Shown here: one piece after another, positions 55,520-64,000 of the stretch
Numbering within the stretch: the first letter of the stretch is position 1
Layout of the letters: every line of letters begins with the position of its first letter
NCBI GenBank assembly: GCA_021018995.1
Contig: CM037597.1
Location: forward strand, 7,515,299 to 7,579,298
Source of the DNA: Chloranthus sessilifolius
Taxonomy: Eukaryota; Streptophyta; Magnoliopsida; Chloranthales; Chloranthaceae
DNA: 64,000 nt
Reading direction: 5' to 3'
Made by a program: the position numbers and the translations under genes
Notes under the pieces: generated by a model
Databases searched by the model: none
Seen by the model: only the letters and a program-made list of their open reading frames with translations
What the model was told of the DNA's origin: nothing

Positions 55520-55990
55520 GACTATATAGTTAGTGCATAAATGAAAATAATGTATAGTTAGTATATATAATATTCTATATAGTTAGTTTATAGACTATAT
55601 TCCAAGTGTATAAATGAAAATAATGTATAGTTAGTGTATAGTATTATAGTTAATTAGTGTATAACTGAAAATAGGTTAGTTAGCGTATATAATATTATAT
55701 ATAGTTAGTATGCAAACTATATAGTTAGTGTATAAATGAAAACAATATATAGTTAGTGTATAGTCCTATAGTTAGTTAGTGTATAGTACTAGAGTTGGTT
55801 AGTGTATAACTGAAAATAAATTAGTTAGTGTGTATTATATATAGTTAGTATATAGACTATATAGTTAGTGTATAATTAGTTATTATGTAGATATAGTTAA
55901 TGTAAAAATAAATATAATGTATAATATTATATATAGTTAGTGTATAGTTACTAGTTAGTGTATCAATATAAAGAATATATAGTTACTAGT
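55520..55990 (+). repeat. A/T-rich minisatellite (ATAGTTAGTGTATA)
   Basis: More than 15 irregular copies of ATAGTTAGTGTATA with spacers such as AATGAAAATAATGT, inside the 3' part of the hAT element. Confidence 0.85.
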
Positions 55991-56034
55991 AGCATATAAA
56001 TATAGTTAACATATAATATAAATAATGTACTCAC

Positions 56035-57799
56035 CTCTCTCCTGTGAGATCCAATCATTCAAACATGCTAACGATTCAACCTTGGATTATTTCAAGTGAG
56101 TTCAGAACCTTTCTAGAATTCTTCCACCCAAACTAAACGTCGATTCTGATGCAACTGTAGAGACGAGAATTGTTAATAGATCTTGTGTCATAACGGAGAG
56201 CACTGGATATTTAGAGGAGACATTATTCTACCATTCTAAGACTTTAAATTTATTTTCGTTACTTTCATTTCATTCAATCAGGTCATTTTCAAAATTATAT
56301 TATTGGATTTCCTCACTAGTAGCATTTTGTGTAATTAATTTTTCAACAATATATTTAGGCCCATATTTTTTCATTATTAATGAAAATTCATATGTGTTAG
56401 TTCGTTCATTAGTATTATTTTTATTTAATTTTATTTTATAATAATCAAAAAGTTCAAAATATTTAGATTTATAGTTCGCTCACCCTATTTCCATTTTAGC
56501 TTTATCTCATTCATTTTGCATCCTTAAGAGAAAGTTTAATACTATTAGTTTTTATCTCAGGTCTATCATATTTGCTAAGGTCAAATTTAAAGGAACTTTC
56601 CTCCAATATTTATTATATTTTTCTTGCATTTTAAAAATAGCAGGATGTCCCCTACTAGAATTCAATTGGCCTAAGATTTTCACATTTTGAATGACCCATA
56701 AGTTGGAGGTTTTATATAAAGTCAGAAAAAAAAAGTTGTAAAATTTTTAAAACATTCAAAATTTTTTTTAATCATTAGTAGATCATCCCAAAGTACTAAT
56801 AGGGCTTTTGCTCAAATCGATTAAAGTAGAGTCTACTTGTTCTTGCATAGGGAGGATTCTCTCCAACATATTAAAAGTGAGATTCCATCGTGTTGAACAA
56901 TCCAAAATTAACTGCTTCGGTGTCAAATTCACATCGATAAATAATTGTTGAAATTGTTGTAATTTGGTGGGTAACCATTTAATTAATTTCATAAAATCCC
57001 TAATTTTATCTACAATTGGACTAAAATACACAAGCTCATTGCTCATTATTAAGTATAAAACATATGCACTATATCGCACGTGAATTTTTTTTTGTAAAAT
57101 AGGTATAGTTACTAACTTATGGTGACCGATTAGAGTATTAACTGTGATTAATTAAACTATTGCTTGCTTTATCTAGAGTTATTGAAAAAAAATTATCTTT
57201 TATCTCAAATTTTTGTATTGTATTAATTAGAGTCGCGACTAGGTTAGCACCTATGTGAGGTGCTCGAATAGGACAAAATATAATAATCCTTTTAGTTAAT
57301 GACCAATTAAGGTCAAAGAAATGAGCGGTGACACATATATATGGTTTCTCGATTATGGATGTCCATACATCCGAAGTAAGACATATGCCACTGGACATTT
57401 TTTTAAACATTTGAATTAAGGAAGTTTGGTTTCTTTAAAAAGTTTTTAAATATCACTACTAAGTGTAGTTCTACTAATAGTACAAAATTGAGGTACAAAG
57501 GCGTTTCGTATCCAATCGATGAACTAATGATTGTCGATCCAAACGAATGATACCTCTTTTACTATAAAAATCTTAATCGTTTCTAATCTAGCCTTATTCG
57601 GGTCATAGGTCCAAGGGGTAAGTGAACCATCTTTGTTCTGAATTAAAATTTCTTTTTCTATTATTAATTTATTTTTGGCAGTTTTGCGATATCGATTCCA
57701 ATGTTTTTGTAGGCCTGTAATACCGACTTTTTTCGAACAACAAGCAAACCAATCTTGACAATTAGAGCGTTGGATTTTCTCTACACCATCTATCATCAT
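56035..57799 (-). pseudogene. hAT transposase (RICESLEEPER/ZBED-like), degenerate
   Basis: BED-like region 57799-57524 (NCQDWFACCSKKVGITGLQK). Catalytic core 57410-57138 has CLTSDVWTSIIEKPYICVTA and FSITLDKASNS (family form T-D-N-A-S-N). DUF4413-like region 57079-56783 has LPTKLQQFQQLF and LDCSTRWNLTFNMLER. The C-terminal dimerisation block at 56167-56040 has STVASESTFSLGGRILERF. Several stops and frameshifts, so inactive. The start is uncertain. Confidence 0.85.
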
Positions 57800-58891
57800 G
57801 GGTTTTCCATAATGCTCTTATATTGTGGCTCTTTTTTTATTTTTGCTCTTCGGTAGCAACGTACTATAATTTTTAGAGGTTTGTTGGGATTGTTGAACTT
57901 GATTATTAATTGGTAGTGGTGGTGTCAATTTGAGGTTTTAAGGTCCCTAACTGTATCACCACCATCACTCAATTGATGATCAACCGGACATTCCATTGAT
58001 GTCATTTAGCTTAACAAAAAAAATATAATTGTAAGTAGAAAGCTATTAATATATAAAAAACGTGTTACTAGTATTAAAGAACCTTGAAGGGTGGAGATGG
58101 TAGTTTCGAGCCTTGATTGAGAGCTTTGATGGAGAGCTTGAAGCGTTGGAGTGATTGAAACTTTAATGGAGAGTTTCACTTGAATGAAAACAAATGGAGT
58201 AGTTGGAGAATGGAGCTTTACTTAAAATTAAATAGAATAATTAATTAAAGAGAGTAGAGCTTAGGAGGAATAAAAGAGGGATAAAAGTGTAGTAGTAATT
58301 GTGAGAAAAAATGGTAGGTGAGGAGAGGGTATTTATAAGGGTTGAAAAAAATTGAAATTTTTTTTAAATGGGTGCAACCAATATTTTTCTAGTTACAGTC
58401 GAGTTGTAAATAAAGAAAGTTGCCTACAACGGCCAAAAAGTAGTCGTTGCAACCCAGTGACTAGAAAACTAGTCGTTGGAACTGCAACGGCTACCTCTAA
58501 GCCGTTCAACAGCCAATGGCTAGTTCTCTCTCCTGCTCTCATCGGTTCTAGATGCGGGTCGGGTATCATTCTAGGCGCGGGTCTAGGTCGGGCATCATTG
58601 GTTTCTGGGCGCAAGTTTGGGTCAGGTATCATCGATTTTGGGCACGGTGTACCATCGGTTTGGTTTGGTGTACCACCAGTTCGGGTTCAGTTTGGATCAG
58701 TTAAGGTCCATTTAAAGATTGGTTTACTCAACCTTCCAAGTCGGGAATCTGTTTCGAGGAACCCAAACCGAAAATCGAACCGAACTGAATTCGATTCAGT
58801 TTGGTTTATGTCGATTTTTCGTGCAGTTCGAGACCCTCGATTTTCGATTCGAGACCGATTTTCGGTTTAAGGTTTGCATCTCTATTTCATA

Positions 58892-58896
<5 letters not shown>

Positions 58897-58943
<47 letters not shown>
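58897..58943. repeat. TA microsatellite
   Basis: About 23 TA units directly after the hAT target duplication. Confidence 0.97.
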
Positions 58944-58946
<3 letters not shown>

Positions 58947-59971
58947 AATTGGTAGTTCAATGATGTTGCGAGTTGCTGGAGAACAAGAAGAGTCATCAAA
59001 GAAGAAAAAGAGAAGAAGAAGAAGATGAAGAGTCGGATAAGCATAAGAGTTGACGGAGGAAGAAGTAAAAGAAAAAGAAGAAGACGATAGTGATTCGGTG
59101 ATACCGACGAGCAATGGGTGGGGAAGAAGGTGGTTAGAGGAAAAAGTTTTCAGGAAAGATGAAGAAGGCGAGTGCGTCAAATAGGTGAGTGCCCCAAAGG
59201 AGAAATTAGGTGGGTGCACATTTTTCTGATCCCCAAAAAAATTACATTTTATGAAGTGGGCGCTTTCAGAAAAAGACCGTTCTCTGTGTGGGTGCTTTCA
59301 GAGATTGCGTGAGCGCGAATAGAGGTACCCAATTTATAATTCATTAAGTTTGTTTTTTAAATTATTTAGTGCCAAGATTCCACTACTTAAGCTTTACTTT
59401 TCAATCAAATGGAGGATTTGAAGAAAACTTTTTATCAAATATTCTCTAAATATGAGGTCTGCCAAACTTTTTATTAAATATTTGTTTGATTTTGATAATT
59501 TTTTCAAATACTCGTCATTGTCATTGTGTTATATGCTTTAATCGTGCTATATGTTGTCTTTTTGTATAATTGTAAATTGTTAATGCATATGGACTAATCG
59601 TTTGAGGGATAGCTCAATTGGTGTCCTACTTCTTTGTTTGCTTTCATGCAAATTATATAATATTTTACAATCCCTATTTTTTATGGAGTTCTCCCTAAAA
59701 TTTCCAAATTTATTAGATTTAAATCCAACTGACAAACCACGACGGATTGCCGAGCCCAAACATGGTTACCATGCACTTAGGTATAAGATTAGAACTTCTC
59801 CCCAATGTAATCACTTTTATTTCCTTATCATGCGAGGTTATTTAAGCAGCATTTTTGTAACCAAAATTTCAGAACTTCTCGTTGTTCCGTTCTCTTTTGT
59901 CTGCTTATACGAGATGGTGTAGCCAAAAGTGACAAATGCTGCTATTTCTTCTTAGCCATGTTTGGCCACTT
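58944..59971. other. No gene recognised
   Basis: GA-rich simple sequence near 58985-59090 makes spurious Arg/Lys open frames. GGGATAGCTCAATTGG near 59606-59621 resembles a tRNA A box and could mark a SINE 5' end, with no convincing B box. Confidence 0.35.
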
Positions 59972-59979
59972 CCATCAAC

Positions 59980-60152
59980 CAAGGATTCGGTTTCGGTGGT
60001 TTTGGGCTGGACTGAAACCAAAAATTCGGCCAAAATTATGAATTTTGGCCGATAACGTCACTCCCATACATTCTGAACTAAAAATTTGGGTTCTCAGCTT
60101 CATTTTGGTGGGGACCGAAACCAAAACATTTCGGCCGAAATTTTAATCTATG
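59980..60152. mobile_element. hAT MITE, 173 bp
   Basis: Perfect 8-bp duplication CCATCAAC (59972-59979, 60153-60160). Ends CAAGGATTCGG / CATAGATTAAA. The TTTCGGCCGAAA motif links it to 53039-53147. Confidence 0.9.
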
Positions 60153-60228
60153 CCATCAACTCTTCAGTTTACTTTAAACGATATCTCTATTCACGCTTGC
60201 ACTAAAAATCGTTTACTTCCTTGAATTA

Positions 60229-60502
60229 GATGATGGTGATCGTTTTTCATTCCAATCTTACACACAAGTAATCTTAAGGCCATGAGCATGCTATCAAAGG
60301 CTCATATTTGAGTCCACGTGGCACATATCTCAAACAAATGACCCCTAAGTCACGTAGCACACCTCACACTCAAACTTGATTTTAATGCCACTTTTTGAGA
60401 TCTATGACGCGAAAAGTCAAATTTTTGATAGTCTGATGGCACACCCAAAATCTTAAGATCCATTTTAATAAAGATTGGAATGAAAAGTGATTACTCATCA
60501 TC
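60229..60502. mobile_element. Foldback MITE candidate
   Basis: GATGATGGTGATCGTTTTTC...ATTCCAATCTTA at the left matches the complement of AAGATTGGAATGAAAAGTG...ATCATC at the right over about 30 bases. Target duplication not determined. Confidence 0.6.
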
Positions 60503-60706
60503 TCATTCAATATGGTCGATCAACAGTTTCCGGTGTACGAACCCACCAATATTTTGGTAGGGGTTATCCTTCTTTAAAATAGGTCACTAGAACAAGCTTT
60601 ATTGAGACTCCAACCATCCTGAAAACCAAATCCCGTGCAAGACTGATTTCACGGATTTGGGGCCGGTGGAGCCATTCAACTTTTACGGGGTTTAGCGACC
60701 AAGATG

Positions 60707-61566
60707 TAAAATATTAAATATCGGTCGAGACTGATACGTATTGGCGATATGTATTGGTTTTTTGGCCAATTGTATTGATCCCGATACGTATCACTGTATC
60801 AGTTGCTGATTTTAAATTTTTAAATGCAAATTTACGATGATGAAGCCTGAACGTTAGGTGTGCCAGCGACTGAGCCCATTAATCTCATCTCGGCAGCGAC
60901 GAATATCTATCAAATCAATCAGTTTGGTTAGTGTTTCGCCCCGATCTCTAATAAAATGGATCTTTAGATCATGTATCCCCTATCAAATGGCGCTTATTTG
61001 ATTCCACATGTCATAGATCCCAAAAAATGGATCTTGAATCTTATGACAAACGTCACATTCAAACATGATTTTAGGGTCATATTTTTGCTATTTGTGACAT
61101 GTGGAATCAAACACTAACTGTCGATATGTGCGAAATGCTCTTATGATCCTTTGGGCGGAAGATCGAGGAGAAACACGATCTCCAATATATGGGTTTTAAG
61201 AGATTGAGATGTTGGTGCTTTTAATAAACATGTTGATGCTTTTAGAAATAACCCAGAGGCAAAAAGTAAAAACACAACAAACAGTATGCTCAGTGATGTG
61301 ACTGTCACAATTGTCACTTAATGATGTAAAAACGTGGATTGGCTCACACTCCACTTGTCACTTAATGACAAAGACACTTTCCAATTTTAAATTTTAAATA
61401 TGTAAAAATCGTGGATTGGTTCACACTTCACAGCACGCATTAAATGAGAATTATTTTATTTTTTTAAATGGCCGTTACGTATCGGTATCGGCAGATACGT
61501 ATTGGCCTATTCGTATCGGCCTTAGGCAAATTGATACTTGTGACCAATACCACTTTTGATACCTTG
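60707..61566. mobile_element. hAT MITE, 860 bp, with decayed left terminus
   Basis: Right end complement CAAGGTATCAAA; left end TAAAATATTAAA, differing only by C-to-T and G-to-A changes. Flanks CCAAGATG (60699-60706) and CCAAGAAA (61567-61574) match at 6 of 8. GATACGTATTGG motifs at both ends place it with 33791-34060 and 53816-54749. Confidence 0.8.
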
Positions 61567-61602
61567 CCAAGAAATTATTCTTCCGGATTTCAGACTCGTG
61601 GC

Positions 61603-62017
61603 TAGGGATGCAAGTTTTGAACCGAACACCGAAACCGAACTGAAAATTGAGGCTCCCAAACCGAATTGAACCTCACCAAAATCCGATTCAAACCGTACCG
61701 AATCAATCCGAACCCCAATTCGGTTCGGTTTTGGTTTGGGTGGCTCGAAACCAAAAATCGAGAGAGTAGGTTGAATAAACCGAAAAAAAACAAAAAAAAA
61801 CCCAACAAAACCAAAAAAATACATTAAAAAATAAAAAGCCAGTTCTTTACCTACACAGAACTGAACCGATCCAAATCAGTTTCGATTTCGATTTTAGGGA
61901 AAAAAAACACATACCGAACTGAATGGGTTTCGATTTGATTTCAGTTTGGGGTGTATCGGACCAAACACTAAAAAATTTGGATTCGATTTGATTCGGTATA
62001 CCACACTTGCATCCCTA
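61603..62017. mobile_element. hAT MITE, 415 bp, derivative of the 55346-58884 family
   Basis: TIRs TAGGGATGCAAGT at both ends. Flanks CTCGTGGC and CTCGAGCG match at 5 of 8. Its right end, complemented, aligns with the left end of the 3.5-kb hAT element, including CAAATTTTTTAGT and ACACCCCAAAC. Confidence 0.88.
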
Positions 62018-62025
62018 CTCGAGCG

Positions 62026-64000
62026 CCCTTATTATTTTTTTGACAAGTTTGAATGCCTTAAAAGGACGAGTTTTGTCGATTATAACTGTAGTGTTGACTC
62101 TTCATTCTTTACCTCATATCCTCTTTGTTACGTGTAACAAAGATAATTAATCCGGTACATTTGGTTACTTGCAGACGAACGTGCCCCTTGTTTCATGCTT
62201 CAAGAATCGTGAGTCACTGACATATATACATGACACTTAGGCAATACTCAAACCCTGTGACAACTATGTCAAGTCTATTTCAGTTAAGCGAATTATGTTT
62301 CTCAGCATAACAAGGTTATACATGCAATGGAGCATCTTTTAGCCACTAAATCCTGCCAAAATTGACCATCACAGATTTGAGGTCCTGAAATATGTGGATA
62401 TCATTGTCTGATAGAGTCAAACCTCAAAGGATTTTAACCATCCAATCTAAGCCCTTTAATATGGACATTCTTTACATCTAATATAGGGTTCATATTGAAG
62501 CCGTTGGATTGGATGGTACTCATCCACTGATGGGTTTTTTCTCTTTTTGGTGGTAGTGGTGGTTTGGGGAGGTTAAGTTCACGTGATGTCTAACTACTAG
62601 TCCACTTGGGCACAGTGGATTGGGCAAAGGTTCCCCCACATGGCCTAAAACTTAAAAGTATGCACCTGAGAGTGCCATCTATTATTGATGGCTTAGACGT
62701 AGGCAACTAGAGTAAACTTCATTCTCACTGAGATACAGAACTAGGCAAAGTAAAACATACTATGATCTCCCTTACTCAAATTTTTAGAGCTCCAGTTAGA
62801 GATGCCTAACAGCTGAGCTGGTTGTAAAAAGGAGAATTAATCTCCAGTACGCTAGCTATGCATACAAACAGGAGCACATTATCTATTACTAGTGGAGATT
62901 CAGAATAAGTAGTGACCAAAGGGGCACTCGCCCTCAGTCATTGGGTTCAGACTCGTCCTCCGAGGCACTTTCCAGAAACGAGCCCAGAGATTTTCGCAGA
63001 ATATTGAAAGACTTGTCATCCTGCTTTGCCAAAAAAGTAGATGGAATTACTAAAGAGGGCTGCTGAGAGCACACCATATATATATATATTATTTAACCTA
63101 AAGATTAGGAAAAGTTTGATGTTTTGGATTTTATTAGTAACAATAAAGAAAAATTTATTATTTTATTGACTGTTGTGCTGGGCGCAAAAGATGGTGTACA
63201 GCTAGAAATGGTGTGCGTGAAGAAAAAGTGGTATGTGCATCACTCATTCATAAAGAGTGCTACGAGCACACCTCATAAGCCATACGTTCAGATCGTCGGG
63301 AGTTTGGTACAAGCAAAAGGGTACGCATTTTGTAGTAAACAGCTACTTCCGGCTAGTTACATGAGTCCCGATTCATTAGATGCAGCCTAAAAGTTGCATC
63401 AGTCGGTTGATCTTCATCACCTGATCAATGGATTGCTTGTAGCCGGACTTCTGGTGATATTTTATTATAGTAGGTATTAAGTACACGATCCAAGTGAGTT
63501 AAAAGGTCAAAAGTGTGCTTTCATTGTGTGCTAAAAAATAATTGGGTACTTCCCGAGGCTTGACCATTTGATCTCATTTGAAAGCATCAGAACGGGACAT
63601 CGAAATTTTCGGGAACTGGGCCATCCAAGGTGTGCGGCTTGTTTGAAGGTTAGAAAAGGTGGGTGACAATGAAGATTTTGGGTGGAGATGAGTTATACAA
63701 GTTGATGATTTGTGAAAGCTTTTCACAAGAACTTTTCCTTTAGAATCATTTGAAATTTTACCATGAGAACTAATCTTGTACACCTGCTGCTAGACACTTG
63801 AATCTACTACCTTCCATAAGCAATTGATGTGTTCTCCAATGGAGTACAACCATACTCAATTTATTTAATTCAAACTTGAGTACAGATGTGGTCCAGTGGT
63901 GAACCATTTCAGCTGCTCGTTGATGGTGATAGATTAATGTATGTAGCAGTAGTTGTACGCCCCAAGTGTCTTGCATGTTGCCTCATTCTAAGGTCAACTT
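62026..64000. other. No gene or element recognised
   Basis: A/T-rich with a short TA run (63078-63089). The longest open frame (63124-63390) has no recognisable family, neighbour or splice context. It may be intergenic. Confidence 0.4.

Larger units (their letters stand above)
55346..58884 (-). mobile_element. hAT DNA transposon, 3.5 kb, TAGGGATGCAA type
   Basis: Perfect 8-bp duplication TTTCATAG (55338-55345, 58885-58892). TIRs TAGGGATGCAA / TAGAGATGCAA. Contains a degenerate transposase on the minus strand (57799-56035) and a minisatellite (55520-55990). The ends share long homology with the 415-bp element at 61603-62017. Confidence 0.93.

Noticed and set aside
58796..59219. Frames with long Tyr-Ile runs and Ser/Arg-rich ends
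   Set aside because: They arise from a TA microsatellite and GA-rich simple sequence.
63124..63390. 88-residue frame near the right edge
   Set aside because: No recognisable family, no splice or promoter context, A/T-rich; not called as a gene.

Overview
The window is nuclear DNA of a flowering plant. Evidence: plant L1-type LINEs, Ty1/copia and Ty3/gypsy LTR elements primed by initiator Met-tRNA, hAT elements with 8-bp target duplications, a PIF/Harbinger element, and GT-AG introns. The species cannot be told from the sequence. Almost every coding-looking stretch belongs to a transposable element (TE), and nearly all are broken by stops or frameshifts. No rRNA, tRNA gene or CRISPR array was seen.

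One host gene runs through the window on the minus strand. Its first three coding exons are at 49426-49606, 47709-47946 and 20676-20823. The reading phases fit exactly across both introns, and the protein looks like a plant DUF639 protein of unknown function (family named from memory). Intron 1 is 1.5 kb. Intron 2 is about 26.9 kb and consists mostly of TEs nested in TEs. No later exon is visible to the left, so 1-20675 is probably a further large intron.

Layout. 1-20675: an RTE remnant (130-1138), L1 pieces (1145-1510, 2500-3790), an LTR-like segment with palindromes, a copia element (4300-13060, +) split by a 6.4-kb L1 (4936-11346, -), and a near-complete copia element (13556-18930, +) with LTRs, PBS, PPT and TSD. 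20824-47708 (intron 2): an antisense copia (21240-23736) cut by a gypsy element (23737-46770, +). The gypsy 5' LTR is itself split by a 5.5-kb hAT element (25099-30630) and an antisense copia (31917-44492). That copia holds a 6.3-kb L1 (34308-40615, +) and three hAT-type elements. 50-62 kb: a field of small DNA elements, a 3.5-kb hAT element with a degenerate transposase (55346-58884), and its 415-bp relative (61603-62017).

At least twelve hAT-like elements are present. Their order can be read from target-site duplications. The strongest points are the TE-filled intron, the interlocked TE stratigraphy, a RanBP2-like zinc finger at the start of ORF1 in two L1 copies, an L1 with a chimeric 5' end, and a foldback element that supplies an ATG just upstream of the host gene's exon 1.
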